Below are positions 1 to 11,895 of a DNA stretch of 64,000 nucleotides, one piece after another (the first letter of the stretch is position 1; each line of letters opens with the position of its first letter). A program made the position numbers and the translations under genes. Under the pieces are notes generated by a model. The model ran no database searches. It was not told where the DNA came from and saw only the letters and a program-made list of their open reading frames with translations. The stretch is from Agrostemma githago (Eukaryota; Streptophyta; Magnoliopsida; Caryophyllales; Caryophyllaceae), in the NCBI GenBank assembly GCA_958450325.1, contig OY288249.1, positions 61,692,166-61,756,165 of the forward strand. Reading direction: 5' to 3'.

Positions 1-609
1 CAACCGGAGACTGTGTTTGCCCTTGGCGTTGATTCGACATTGTTCCGTATAGACACAGCATCGTGTAACATATGAAAACTGAATTGTACGGGGTATTGTA
101 TTAGCGAAAATCTCTTTACAATATTGCAAAAATGGAGTGCATCCAAGTGCATGGAATAAGTAGCATATTTTGAAGATAGTATCTCATATATGCTGGAAAC
201 TTTGTGCCAATGTAAAGAAAAACCTTGGAGAATCAAAGGAATGGTAGTGGTCATTTTCTAGATTGACAAAAAGATGTAACTTTTCAGTTCTGATGCCACC
301 TTCATTAGCAATTTTCCCTTGTCCATACAACTTAAAGAAGAAAAAGTTTGTATCTTTATCCTTATATTATTGGGAATAACATCTACAGTAGGTTGCTACT
401 TGCAAGTGTAGTACCACAACCTTAAGAAATGAATGAGAGGGAGCTCTGGAAATAGCAACGACTTTAATATAAATCTTAAATTAAGACTTTCACAATAACC
501 AAAGTAGTGTTCGAGCATTTCTCACCTTTTATTACACAAACGAACTTAATACTCCATATGAATTGAGATGCTTGTGAAGATAATTTTTAGTTAGCGGTAA
601 AAATAAAGT
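1..609. other. Intergenic, no gene seen
   Basis: AT-rich sequence with stop codons in all frames. I see no domain, repeat or RNA gene here. Confidence 0.5.
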
Positions 610-1000
610 TTAACAATGATGGTGTGCAATGACGGTTATCCTACGAGCGTACCTATTAAGATATCTAGGAACATAGTTCAGGGAGTAACAATGAAAACTA
701 GTTGCAAGAGAAAGTAAGTCTAAGACGACGCTTTCTATAAATTGACGTTTATGCTCTAAGTCCAGGAGGGCCTCATGAGAAAGGCAATCAACGAAGACCA
801 TGCTGTGGAGGTGTCCCTTTGAAGAGGCCCTCTTAGTTGCAAAAAAGAGGCACATATGTTCGGCAACTATAAAATTTCATGTCATAAAATATTTTGAACT
901 CGTTTCGATGACTTATCCCAAATCATTAATGATGGTTCATCCTCCTACCACTTTTTGTCCATGAGGCATCAACCATGATGCGAAGACAATCACATTTTGA
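610..1000 (-). pseudogene. RNase H-like (RVT_3) fragment, decayed
   Basis: Reading the minus strand from about 985 gives VDASWTKSGR. After frame breaks, an open stretch (855 down to 610) contains VDCLSHEALLDLEH and then SLNYVPRYLNRYARRI. This matches the layout of the RNase H domain at the C-terminus of plant LINE-type reverse transcriptases: an initial D-x-S-W, a central D-x-x position and a final VPR-x-x-N-x-x-A segment. Stops between the pieces mean it cannot encode a working enzyme. The call rests on motif resemblance only. An unrelated minus-strand frame at 1012-1203 was not recognised. Confidence 0.4.
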
Positions 1001-1393
1001 GGAGTTTCCTATCAGTTAGATAGTGTTTTCACGAAAGAGTCTCTACCTATCTCATCATACTTGAGAGGTTGCGGAGAGATCTTACCATGCTCGAAAGTCT
1101 CAAGGAAAGCAATCAGTTCCTTCGAACTTTCTTTTATTTCAGGTGTTGCTTTTACTACGAGAGATTCAGATAACCCAGCTCTAACGAAATAGGTCGTTAG
1201 CATCAGGATCCAGCTGACTTTAGGAATTCTTGAATCTCTACTTATGCCGACATTTCAGGTGTTGTTTGCCCCATGATTTTAAAATTCGGTAGTGGTCGCG
1301 GTCGCAATGTCGCGGGCTCTTGACTTGCTTGTCGTAAAGCATGTGTCATGCCCATAGGTAAAATTTTAATTTATACGGTTTTATAGCAATATT

Positions 1394-1643
1394 TTGAGTT
1401 TTGAATCTTCCGATGGTGGAGGATTGGTTGCAGCAACAAATCCCGTATCAGAACACCTGGATTTGGTGGAGACGAAGGAAATTCAAAATGAGCATTTGCA
1501 AAAGATTCATGAGAAGTGTCTTGGTTGCTATGATCTACCATATTTGGATGCAGGTTATGGAAAGTCGGAAATGTATCAAAAATCAACGCAGGGTGGGCAT
1601 GCTTTGTATGATTTATTTCTATAAAAAATTGAAAGTAGGGTAA
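1394..1643 (+). pseudogene. Possible LINE reverse-transcriptase C-terminal remnant
   Basis: A short plus-strand frame reads WIWWRRRKFKMSICKRF followed by VLVAMIYHIWMQ. It resembles the tail of plant non-LTR reverse transcriptases, where a W-rich segment precedes an A-x-x-Y-x-I-W helix. It has no upstream RT core and ends after about 80 codons, so it is a relic if the match is right. It lies just upstream of the La-related gene and may overlap its promoter region. Resemblance only, low confidence. Confidence 0.3.
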
Positions 1644-1783
1644 GACTCAAACACAGTGAGTAGCAGGGGAGTAGGGACTGGGGAGGAACTGCTCGTACTA
1701 AACCAAACCAATCCAATCCAATCCCACTGAGAAATAGGGTAACTCATACTACTCCTATTACTAGTCGCTACTACGAGTACGAG

Positions 1784-1790
1784 TATAAAA
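1784..1790 (+). promoter_or_regulatory. TATA box of the La-related gene
   Basis: TATAAAA in the context GAGTATAAAATAAC lies 290 bases upstream of the chosen ATG. Transcription would be expected to start around 1815-1822, at the edge of a pyrimidine-rich leader. A single clear TATA in an otherwise plausible core promoter. The assignment is inferred. Confidence 0.5.
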
Positions 1791-1810
1791 TAACAGCAGG
1801 CCAAAACAAT

Positions 1811-1946
1811 AACCTCCTTTCTCCGGGAATCCCCTCCTCTTCCCTCTCCTTCTTCCTCTTTTCTTCTTCTTCCTCCAATTCCCCACCCTCTTTCCTTTCC
1901 TTTCCTTTCTAGAGAGAGAAAGAGAAAAAGAGAGAGAGAGAGAGAT
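1811..1946 (+). repeat. CT-rich tract and GA microsatellite in the leader
   Basis: About 1811-1906 is almost purely pyrimidine on the plus strand (CTTCTTCCTC-like). It is followed by a GA-rich tract at about 1909-1945. Both fall in the inferred 5' untranslated region of the La-related gene. Such CT/GA leaders are common in plant housekeeping genes. Confidence 0.6.
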
Positions 1947-2079
1947 CGGCATTCCTTCATTCAATCAATCCCTTCGTTAAATCTTAATCAACCCTACTTA
2001 TTCATAATACCATATACACTTTTCATAATCTTATTATTATTATTATTATTTGATCACTCACAAAAACCCTATTTTTTTA

Positions 2080-5000
2080 ATGGCCGCCCAACCTAATCCC
2101 AATTCCCCACCAAACCCCCCTAAGGCCGCCGCCGCAACGTCACCGTCCTCGCCGCCGTGGTCGTCGATTGTCAAGGACAACGTCGCCGAGCCCAGCGACA
2201 CCAATGCCAAGAAGCCGGTCGCCTGGCTTAAGAAGCCCAATGGAGGAGGAGGAGGAGGAGGAGGAGGAGAGGTCGCTGTCACCGGTGGGGTTATGGGTGA
2301 CGGGGTTTGGCCATCACTCGCCGACTGTACTAAGCCCTCTCCCAAGCTTTCATCTTCTTCCGATTCCTCCATTCCTGTACCTGATTTGGGATCCACTCTT
2401 TCCCCTCAGGTTCCTTCCTCCCTATTTCCTTTGATTATATTTATTCTTTTTCCTGATTTATTCCTCGCTTGCTTCTTTTTAAAGCTATGTGCTTTTCAAT
2501 GCTAGAATCTTGTTTCCTTGTCAATGTATGTTTTTTTTCGTCAATTGAATGCTAGGGTTTTTGAAGGTAATTTTTTTAAAGGTTGAGATTATATGATCAG
2601 CCTACTTGTGCTGAGACATTAGCGAAAGTTTGTGTCTTTTAATCGAATTTCAATTGTGGTAGGCTGACGGTGCCACTTCAGTGATGGTAATCCTACTAGT
2701 ATATGATACTAGGACTTTTTGGGTTTCTCTATGTGTTGGTGCTGTGTGAATGAAGGCTTGAGTTTTAATACTTTTATGTAGTTTGCTTAATTTATTGTTT
2801 TGCTGACTTCCTTTGTTTGTGTTGGGTTTGCTTTTAGGCTTCGGGAATCAATACATTGTCGTCGACAAATGCTTCATTGGCTGCCCGAGCCCCATCTTCA
2901 ATTTCACAGAAACCTACTAGTAGCAACTCAAATCACCATATGAATTCTAACCATGCTAGGCCTGCGAGGCAAAAGTCTTTCAAGCGTGATGGTGGTGGGG
3001 GTAATCCCCAAGCTAATGGAACTCTCTCTCATCAATCCTTCCAACCAGCTGGTGACGGTGCTCATCATCAGCATGGTCATGCCTCTCATAAACCTAATTC
3101 AGGCCGTTCTTCTGAGAATTCAGGTACAGATAACGTGCAAAACCACAACCATAGGGATTCAGGTCATAGAAATGCTAGCGGGGAGCATAGTTATCATCAG
3201 CGTAACCCCTTCAGGAAGGGAAATGGAGGACCCCACCCACGTGGTGACGGTTCTCATCAGAATTACGGGGGCAGACGGAGTGATAATCATGATTTTAGCC
3301 ATCAAAGGAGTTTTAATGGTAGAGATGGCTCTATGCAGCCGAGAGGTGCTCCAAGGGCCTTAGTCGGAGCCCCACCAGTTGCTCCTCCGTTTGTTTATGC
3401 TCAACCACCTGGGCCGCCTTTTCTAAACCCTACTGGTATTGTTGTAGATATTTTTAGTGTTTTCATAGCTTATAAGCCTGTAGTCCTTCAATGTTTAAAC
3501 CACTAGATCTTGTTAATATATTTCAATTTTTAAATGTGCCTGTAGTATTTTTCCACCACCCGGGAATGCCGATTGTGCCACCTTTTCCTCCAGTCTATTT
3601 TCCGGTGCCAGGTCCTGAGTTGTATTCTGAGTTGATGAAGCAGATTAACTATTACTTCAGGTATAATCTATTAAACCCTAATCTTGTAGGATATTACTTT
3701 GATCAGTGTTGACTGTTGACAATGCATTAGTTATCATAACCTATCACTGTATTCTATCGTCTTGTGTCAGTGTTGAAAATTTAGTTAGAGATACTTATTT
3801 GCGGGAGCACATGGATGAAAATGGCTGGGTTCCTGTGGATGTGATCGCAAAGTTTAACAGGGTGAGCTTTCCTTTGTGATTTTTGTACCAAGTTCATGCT
3901 GTGTCTGTCATCTTATTGTTTTCATGTTTTAAAATGTGATCTAGTGGGTTGTAGGTATACACATTGGTGTTTGTCACTCCTATATTTTGATTAATGCTCC
4001 TAATGCTGAGTGCTGACTACTTTGCCTATTCTTTTCTTGTGCTGCTTCACCGGAGGATGTGCATCGAAGTTGGTTTAACATTCTTTAAGTTCTGATATCC
4101 AAGTGTTTTTATTTCTCTAATTCTATAGTAGCTTTTATGCCATTTGCTTTTGAAGTTAACCATTCTATTGGTTGTGTCTGTGATAGCAATTTTTAGTCTT
4201 TGGTGTCTTGATTCATTCCTCTACAAAACCCTTGACAACGTATTAGAACCCAAGTGGACTACAGTACTATGGGCCTCTCTTTTCGAAACAGCTGTAATAC
4301 CTTTTGTGCCTTCTTTATGTGCCCTTTTGTGGCCTGGCGAGGCAAAGTTGTAGTAATATTTAAGATTTGTTTCTGCACAGATGCATGGAGGAAATTAACA
4401 CATTGCCTCTTCCAAGTTGACATTTTGGTCCTTTCATAATATTTTATTTCTAGTTTTGTTTTTCGGTTGTGTATAAGTGTTTTAGATGATGATGATGATT
4501 GCTATAAACTCTTGTGTGTTGGACTACATGTTCAACCTAGGTCAAAACTATGTGACAATCTTAAAGACAAATAGTTGTAGAATGAGACCCCCTCTTCTTA
4601 GTTCTCCATTCTTCATCCAACTCAAACCCTCAACATTTACGAGCTCTTCCAAGTTCCAACGTTTTCTCTTCGTATGAAGTTCTAAATTTGAGCCTTTTTT
4701 TGTGACAAGCCATGCAATTTCTTTCTTAATCTGCTACAATCTCCAACCTGTACCGCGATCTAGAGTTTCCACATAGATATGGACTTGCAAAAGCCATCTT
4801 CAGATAGATATTATCAAGTTTTATTCATATGCATGATTACAAGCCAAATCTCGTTGCCGTTGGTGGACTTTCATCGCCTGTTCTCTATAATTTGCCTATG
4901 TTATATAATGCCAATGAAGTAACTTCTTCTGGTGAGAGGTTGTGGGAGGTTGAGTGATTAGTGGACATCGCAAATCAGATGGGATATGCATTAAGCCGTC

Positions 5001-6050
5001 AAGGTTGTATTGGTGTAGTTGGATGTTGGATGGTACGTGATTTTTGGGTAGACCTGGGAGGAGCAGAACACAGGGGTAGGTAGGTTAGATGAACATTAAT
5101 CTTTTGATTGATGACTCAAGTTGTTGACAGACACATTTTTCTTTTGTATTTATTCATTAGTTTTGAGTGGTGGATCTTTGATCAAACCGACTAACTTTCT
5201 GGTCTCTTCTTCCTATATTCTTGCTCGTGTCTTCTCTTTATAAGGATATGTATGGGATGGGGCAATTATTTCCGGGGGTAATAGAGCTCCAATCAAGGAA
5301 ACAGCCCATCTGTTGGCGATGCCTTGGCCGAAGGGCAGGCTGGGATTCCCTCATTTGTGGGATATGATCACCCTCTTTCTCATTTCCTATTTTCTTCATT
5401 TATTGAGCTCTGAATCTGCTACTAATTCCTTTGTCGCAAGAAAACTGTAAACTCCCAGTTTCTAAATTGTTGATCTTTATAATGATCTGATTAGACTAGA
5501 CACCTCTGTTGCATGTCTGCTGTGTCATGGGTCTCATTGTTTTAGCATGTGCTTTAAACTTAACTTCTCTTGCTACATAACACTTGTTTCATCTTCATAC
5601 TAGTTCTGAAATGGCTTGCAGGTCAAATATCTGACAACTGACACTTACCAAATACTGGAAGCTATAAGGCCCTCCACTACTGTTGAAATACAGGTTAGTT
5701 ATCAAATACGTTGAGACCTGTATTTTACCGAATAAGGTTTTCTCTAAAATCTTGGAAATACAGGTTTGTTGCTCATCAAATACAATTTCATAATCATTTT
5801 ACAGGGTGATAAAATCAGGAAACGCGATGATTGGAAGAGATGGGTAATCCCATCTTCTGTACAGTTTCCGGCTTCTTCAGGCTCGCAGTCGCCTAAAGGC
5901 CCATTTGTGTCTGCTATAGCCGATCATATCCAAAGTGTCTCACTGGATGACAAGATCAACCATCGTAGCAATGCCAAGGATCAGGTAGTTAGTGCTGCCA
6001 CGTTGCAACTCTCTGTGGATTCAAAAAACGCATCTCCTAGCGCGTCTTGA
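2080..6050 (+). CDS. LARP1C: La-related protein, LARP1B/LARP1C type, six exons
   Basis: The predicted protein is a cytoplasmic RNA-binding La-related protein. The plant LARP1 group acts in mRNA stability and translation. Exons by GT-AG sites with consistent phase: 2080-2409, 2838-3435, 3546-3660, 3771-3861, 5622-5693 and 5805-6050, giving 483 residues. The start is the first in-frame ATG after the leader and gives MAAQPNPNSPPNPP. Residues 1-110 are Pro/Ser-rich with a nine-Gly run. Residues 110-310 are Asn/His/Gly/Arg-rich and look disordered. The La motif covers about 335-415: LMKQINYYF, VENLVRDTYLREHMD, WVPVDVIAKFNR, TTVEIQ and WKRWVIPSS. No DM15 repeats follow, which fits the short LARP1B/C forms rather than LARP1A. 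Intron 4 is long (3862-5621, 1.76 kb) and holds no gene. No frameshift or stop was found, so it looks functional. The B versus C assignment is uncertain. Confidence 0.9.
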
Positions 6051-7279
6051 TCTTTTGAATCTAGCCTCTATTTCATGGAAGAACTATGCTGCTCACAATT
6101 TAGAGTTTAAAACTGACGAGTAAAAGGCCTTTGTGAGTATATTTTGTTTGCAGGCGTGGTCTCTGTATTATGCACTGCATCCTCGTAGCAGATAGATTAA
6201 ACCCTTCTCCATCATAAAAAAACTCCCAAAAAAATTTCAAAAGGAATTTGCAAATTAGAACTAGAAAAGTAGACGAGTCCCATAAAAAAAACATTTTTTT
6301 TGGTTGTGTCGATCTGGTCGTAGGAGATCCGAAGAGAATTTATCTGCTATTTTGGTGGTATCAGTCTTGCCTTCATGTTCCAAAATGGGGGAATTTTTGG
6401 TTTTGATATCCCCTCGTTGCCCCTAAGCTGCTGTTTTTATTCGTAATCTTTCGGGATCAAAAGTGAACAACTGAAACGTTGTCCGGTGGATAAGTCTTGT
6501 ACATTGTGCCGGCGACCAGGGAAGGTGGGTTTTTGTCTGAAGCTGCTGATTGTTGGTGATGTGCACTTGCTGCTAATTTTACTCTTGTTCTGGAAGCTCC
6601 TGCTCCTCCAACTATATATATACCATGGCATCATGTTCAGTTTTTTTTATACTCTCGCCGGTTAACTCTACTCTCATTGTGAGATAAACGCATAGGTTAG
6701 ATTATTATTACTACTGGAGTATTAAGTAAGGTGTGTGTGTCTGGAATTTGTTCAAACATCTGGTGTTGGCATGGCTGGCTTTTGCCTTGGATCTTGGTGG
6801 TACATACTTGATTGTTTATTTATTTTTACTATTTGTTATATTCTTCTTTGCAAGAAAGCAGCATCTTTATTAATCCAATATGGCAAAATAAAGTCGAGTC
6901 TTTCAAAACGAGATAACCCCCAAGGATTAAGCATTTAATTTCTATAGTACCTCCTCAATGTGATTTCCTGATCCACACCTGAGAACACTCACGTTGAACT
7001 TGATTTGACGAATGAACATCACAAGTTCACAATGGAGCCTTTGAAGATCCGCTGTATGTTCCTCCGAGAGCATGCAGATACTACAACAAGTGCACTATTT
7101 CTATGAATTAGCATCTGAAGCTCGTATTACAAGCTCCTTGCTATGATTCTTGGCATTTAAGGACACTCCTGTTTGTAAAAGCAAGCCTTTAAGGCGAATG
7201 CAGTCCTGATTAGGCAGCCTTCCCTGAGATGCATTGGTGTGAAGAATGTTGTGGTTTGGCAGGCAAATTACCCTTTGGT
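6051..7279. other. 3' flank of the La-related gene, intergenic
   Basis: The proximal part is likely 3' untranslated sequence. Beyond it I see no supported gene. A minus-strand segment (7226 down to 7101) has a possible acceptor CATCTCAG followed by an open reading LPNQDCIRLKGLLLQTGVSL and more to a stop. It could be a last exon, but I cannot name it and no partner exon was found. Confidence 0.4.
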
Positions 7280-7586
7280 TGATTAGTTTCGACTTCATGT
7301 TCCTTGGTTTGAATTGATCAGCAATTCTGGTTCAATGTTTGATGTTCACACTTTCTTGATTTTGGGTTCTTGAACGTTCTCATTGAATTCTTCGTTCTTT
7401 AGAGGGAGTAACCTAGAGGGTCTTCATGGGTTCAAAAACCCTTTGCTTGATTTGTTTCGACTTCATGTTCCTAGGTGGTTCAATGTTCGATGTTCACACT
7501 TTCTTGATTTGGTTTTTTAACGTTCTCATTGAATTTCTTCATTCTTTAGAGGGAGTAAACTAGAGGGTCTTCGTGGGTTCAAAACC
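7280..7586. repeat. Imperfect tandem duplication, two ~140-165 bp copies
   Basis: Two adjacent copies (about 7280-7443 and 7448-7586) share TTTCGACTTCATGTTCCT, GATGTTCACACTTTCTTGAT and TTTAGAGGGAGTAA. The second copy lacks about 25 bases near its start. No coding potential was seen. Confidence 0.7.
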
Positions 7587-8770
7587 GGAGCGATTCGGAT
7601 TGGACCAAAGTATTGTTTCTAGAATAATGATAAACAAAAGAATAAGTTAAACGTTTTTTATTTTCTTTTTCTTTTTATTATTATTAATATTATTAGGGTT
7701 TGTTGTTGATACTCGAAAATTAACCATAATTAACACATACTTCAAAATTATACTCTAAAATTAGGGTAACTAACCTAAAAAATGAAGTTGAACTGAAAAC
7801 TTAAAATTTGTTTTGTTGATGATTTTGGTGATTAATTTACTCAAGGATAAAGAATCATAATCGAGACTTATCGATTGAGCAATGAGGTTTGATTGAGAAT
7901 TTGAGAAGCATAAAGGAAGAATGGGTTTTTTTGGGGAAATCGGGAAGAATCAAGTGATTATATCACCAGTGGTACCATGCTAATATACCACCAAGGATAT
8001 CCTTGTCATTTATCATTTTTTATTCATTTAACCTAAAATCAATATATTCAAAATCAATTCAATAATTATAATCAATACTGGATGAATCTTCAAGGATGAC
8101 GAAAAAAAATCAAAGTTTATCTTCTCCTCGTCTAGGTAATATTAATATGTACTCTACACATTAGTAACTATTCGTATAAAATTAGTTGTTTTCCGATATA
8201 CGGAGTATCATAAATAATCGTAATTTTATTTGTCTATAGATTTGATGTTTTTGTTGTTAAATATTGCTCGAAAAGTTTATATGGTAACTCAATTTACTTA
8301 GGATTAAATTACGATAGTTATGATCGCGATTACTTATTTAATGAACAACTTTTTTGTCTCACAACAAATTTCGGCTCATCAAATATTTGAGTGAAGCTCG
8401 GAAAGTATGGAAATTAGTTCGACTTAAAAATACTATAGCTCGACTTAAAAATCGTAGTTATGATCTCGATTACTTATTTAATGAGCACGTTCAAATTAAA
8501 AATATGCGTGTAGTAACGATATTGATTAGCTCAAAAAGTATAACAATAAGCTCAAATTTTAAACATTACGTTACATTTTAATCGTAGCTTGAATTATTTT
8601 CATGATAGCTCAATAAGTTTATTCATGCGCTCAAATCACAAGCATTACAATTAGCTCGGATTTTATATATTACTCCGTACATTATAATTTATTTATGGCT
8701 CGAGTTGTTTTCATTATAACTCAAAAAATTGAGCTTCCTTTTAAATTAGCTCAATTTCCCTATTGAATAG
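7587..8770. other. AT-rich intergenic DNA with recurring AGCTC words
   Basis: No gene was supported. From about 8370 to 8770 the short words AGCTCAA, AGCTCGA and GGCTCG recur irregularly. Similar words recur at 44440-44550, just outside the right end of the large nested element, so this may be old dispersed-repeat background. Confidence 0.4.
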
Positions 8771-9013
8771 CCAAAACCTTAAGGTGATGGTTGAGGCCCG
8801 TTTATATTCTATTACGCCCCCTCACTCGAATGCCGTTTGGGCTTGAAGAGTGGTTAGTGCGCCCCGGCTCCCCCGTACCGTGTGCTGAGATTCCACTTGA
8901 GAGTTCGAGATATTGGGGGCTGCCAGAGTTCGAACTCGTGACCTATACCATCTGAACGAACCATCTCAACCAAAACCTTAAGGTGATGGTTGAGGCCCGT
9001 TTATATTCTATTA
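8771..9013 (-). mobile_element. SINE-like insertion between 44-bp direct repeats
   Basis: A 44-bp sequence at 8771-8814 is repeated exactly at 8970-9013, enclosing 155 bp. On the minus strand the enclosed segment has a tRNA-like pair of polymerase III motifs: a box A-like TGGTTCGTTCAGATGG and, about 10 bases on, a box B-like GAGTTCGAACTC. That suggests a tRNA-derived SINE. The flanking repeat is longer than a normal SINE target duplication (usually under 20 bp), so a partial tandem duplication is an alternative. Family not identified. Confidence 0.4.
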
Positions 9014-9145
9014 ACAACTAATTTCACTTTTTTTCATAAATTGTTTTGAGAAGGCAAAAGTCGAGATTGAGGTTGTATTAACTGACATCGAATTCTCTGA
9101 CGTTGGGAAAGGTGATGTTGATGTAATCCAATGGATGTTCAAAGT
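9014..9145. other. Flank of the Retand-like element
   Basis: Short host sequence ending in AAAGT at 9141-9145. This is the left target-site duplication of the following element, and the same five bases occur at 18641-18645. Confidence 0.7.
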
Positions 9146-9818
9146 TGATTGGGGTCGGCAGCCTGACACCAATCGCCTGCCAGGCAGGCCCCAGAAGCAC
9201 CCCCATCAAGTTTAAAAGGCCAGTCCCTGGCAAGAAGCTGGAACAAAAGCATAAAACGCTAAAGATGGCAGTCGGCCGCTGGGACCATAAGCCATCCCAG
9301 CCTGCTGGAACCTAGCAGCCACTGCCCGAGGTCCGCCTGCCCTGGGGAAGTCCCTGGTCGACAGGGTCAGGACCCCCAGGGGCCCTCCCGTCATTTCGCC
9401 TAAGGTAATTAGGAATGGGTGGATGAGAAGCCGCCACTTGTCACTTCCTTATCCAACCATTCCTCTCCCACTTCTCTTTCTTGTGGGAAGGTATAAATAC
9501 TCAACCCTTTCCCCCAAGAAAGGGGTTGAATTTTCTCTCTCTAGACTCTCACTCCTAAAAAGCCACCTAGTTCCTCACGAGCTAGGTTCATCAAGGCATT
9601 CCACGGACTGACTTAGGCATCGGAGAGGGTTCCCTCGGACAACCTCCGAGGCCCTGTGCGTTCATTGTGCAGGGAGCAGGCCAACTCCGCCGGGAAGGTC
9701 CGATCGTGGGAGCGGGACAAAGGAGAGGTTTAGGAAATCAGACGATCAATAGTTCATCAACAACCCGATTACTCTACCCGGATTAAAAGCCGGGTTAATT
9801 GTTTCCGTGACCGGAACA
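9146..9818 (+). repeat. 5' LTR of Retand-like element
   Basis: Begins TGATTGGGGTCGG and ends GACCGGAACA, so it has TG...CA ends. It matches 17968-18640 along its whole length with about five substitutions. It contains a TATA box at 9492-9499. Confidence 0.95.
9492..9499 (+). promoter_or_regulatory. LTR TATA box
   Basis: TATAAATA in GAAGGTATAAATACTC, about 350 bases into the LTR, is the likely core promoter for the element's sense transcript. The same motif is at 18314-18321 in the 3' LTR. Confidence 0.7.
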
Positions 9819-9821
9819 ATT

Positions 9822-9840
9822 TGGCGCCGTCTGTGGGGAA
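9822..9840 (+). other. Primer-binding site, tRNA-Asp type
   Basis: TGGCGCCGTCTGTGGGGAA starts three bases after the 5' LTR. The first nine bases, TGGCGCCGT, fit the 3' end of plant tRNA-Asp, with mismatches further on. The tRNA identity comes from memory. The position is typical of a minus-strand primer site. Confidence 0.75.
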
Positions 9841-9918
9841 GAAAACGGTTGTGCTCACGAGTTACCCACAAAAAATCAACCATTCCAAACCACAAAAACA
9901 AAAACAATCAAATTAATC

Positions 9919-10602
9919 ATGCCAGAAATCATCGACACCAGTACAGGGGCGGGTCCGACGGTCCCACCGGTGACCCCCCTGTATGGTATGCCACAGCCTG
10001 AGAGGATTCCGCCCGCCACGATCCTGGGGGTGGGGGGAACCAATCTCCTAGGCGTACTAAGTGCCGCTGCAGCGCCTGAGCTGGGGACACACCCAGGGCA
10101 CACTTTAAATCTGACCCCAGCTCAGATGGCCCAGACAACCGCCTTCTTCTCTGCGATGCTGAACCAGGAGTTCACTCCTGAAGATCTGGTAGGCAGGGTC
10201 GCATCGGCCCCCAAGCAGCCACCCTCGATAAGCAGGGATGAAGCTGGGGGCACGAAGCGGACCGCCGCCAGAAATGCTCAAAGGAAAGCAAGAAGGACGG
10301 CCCAAGTGTACGCACAAGTGCAAAGGCGTATCACAACAGGCAGCCCAGAACTACCCGCTCAGCAGCAGGCATTCTCCATTCATACAACAGAGTCTGCGTC
10401 TGGAGAACAGAGAGGCTTATCCCGAGAATTGCAGGAGAGGATGAGGCCCAGGGAGCCCATGTCAAGGCGCCTGGGAGAAAAGCCAGGCGGGGTTTTCTCC
10501 AGGTTAACACCGGCAGTCAAAGAACAGTCAGCCCCCGGTTTATCCCAAAGCCTGCAATCCAGGCTCAACCGGGGGCAACCGCTTGAGTCTAAGTACCACT
10601 AG
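9919..10602 (+). pseudogene. gag N-terminal part, frameshifted
   Basis: An open frame of 227 codons begins ATG CCA GAA about 100 bases after the LTR. The product is Pro/Ala/Thr-rich, then basic (RNAQRKARRTAQVYAQVQRR), as in the long N-terminal regions of Tat-lineage Gag. It ends in a frameshifted tail. The conserved Gag core resumes in another frame from about 10843, with continuation PIPKIKM visible just before it. At least one frameshift between about 10600 and 10830 therefore breaks Gag. No function is expected from this copy. Confidence 0.7.
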
Positions 10603-10842
10603 GGAGAGAACCTTTGCCACTCTCATAGAAAGAGACCTAGAGAGATTTCCCCTGAAACAGAAGATGAAGCAGCAAGCAGGCCGCCTCCAAGGCACCGCTC
10701 CCCCAATACAAGGAAACCGACCCATAAACAATGGGATTCTTACGGTAACCAGTCTGGGGAAAACAGGTCACGACTGGTAGGCAGGCCTACAAAAACCCCA
10801 CTTCATCCTGAGGTACAAGAATACCCCATTCCAAAAATTAAA

Positions 10843-11895
10843 ATGCCCACCATTAAGTTTGATGGGACGGCAGACCCAGAAGATCACCTGGCGGCATTTG
10901 AGAGCCACATGGGCATGTACGACGTGGACGACGCCATCTGGTGCAAAGTTTTCCCAACCACCCTAGTAGGGCTTGCGCAGGGATGGTTCAGGGACCTCCG
11001 CCAAGGATCAATCAAGTTCTTCATAGAGTTGGCCGAGATCTTCCTCGAACAATATGCTGGGAACAAAAGAAGACGCCTCACCCGCTTCGATCTTATGACC
11101 CTAAAACAGAAAAAGGGCGAAAGTGTAAGGGAGTACCTGAGGAGGTTTGACCTATCCTACCAACAGGTCAGGGAGATCGATGATTCCACCGCTGCCTACG
11201 CCTTGACAATCTCCCTGCTTCCAGGGGAAATGAAAAATCAGATGATCAGGGCCCAGCCAGAAACCTTGGCCATGGCCAGGAAAATTGCCGAAGGGTTCAT
11301 CCTGCAGGAAGAGTTCCACAGCCTGCCGGATACCCCCGCAGGCCAAACGAGGCCGCAGGGAGGACCGCAGGGTGGGCGTGGCAGAAATGAGCCAGGCAAG
11401 CAAAGGGAAGAGGGAGACACTCCCAAAAAAGAACGTACCACATATCAACCAAGATTCGACAGTTACACGGCCCTCAATAGGCCGAGAGCAGAAATCTTCG
11501 AATTGGAGAAAGAAACAGCAAAATGGTCTCGCCCAAACAAGCCTCGCAGCCCAAAGGGAGACCCCAAAAAATTCTGTACGTTCCATGACTGCATAGGCCA
11601 TACCACAGAGGAATGCCGCCATTTAAAAGACGAAATTGAAAAACTGATAAGAAACGGCTGGCTGAGCAACTATGCAGCAAGGAACAAACCCCAGAAAGAG
11701 GTAGCAGACAAGCCCGAGGGCTCAGCCCAAAATCGCATGGTCATCCATGTGGTTTCAGGGGACGCAGAGGGACGGACCAGCAGGCGCAGCCAGAAAAGGC
11801 AGATTCGCGAACTGAGAAACCAAATTTGCTACGCCGAAAAGGCAGGCAGCCCAAGGGGCACTACCCTGAGCATCGAGAATCGTGTACCCACATAG
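10843..11895 (+). pseudogene. gag core: capsid domain and zinc knuckle
   Basis: 350 codons with the retrotransposon Gag capsid fold: FDGTADPEDHLAAFE, GLAQGWFRDL, FLEQYAGNKRRR, KKGESVREYLRRF and TISLLPGEMK. A knuckle-like CTFHDCIGHTTEEC (C-x4-C-x2-H-x4-C) lies near residue 245. Gag packages element RNA into virus-like particles in the cytoplasm. The frame ends 14 bases inside the next one, which reads in +1, with an in-frame stop just upstream in the pol frame. Gag and pol are therefore no longer joined. Confidence 0.85.

Noticed and set aside
1619..1964. Minus-strand Arg/Lys- and Ser/Leu-rich ORFs at 1619-1964
   Set aside because: They arise from the CT-rich leader and GA microsatellite read on the opposite strand.
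2953..4677. Alternative-frame ORFs within the La-related gene and its fourth intron
   Set aside because: They conflict with the phased exon set and have no domain. The 4144-4677 ORFs are intronic.
8815..8969. Intact tRNA gene
   Set aside because: Only box A-like and box B-like motifs are present. The cloverleaf cannot be completed and an acceptor stem is not evident.
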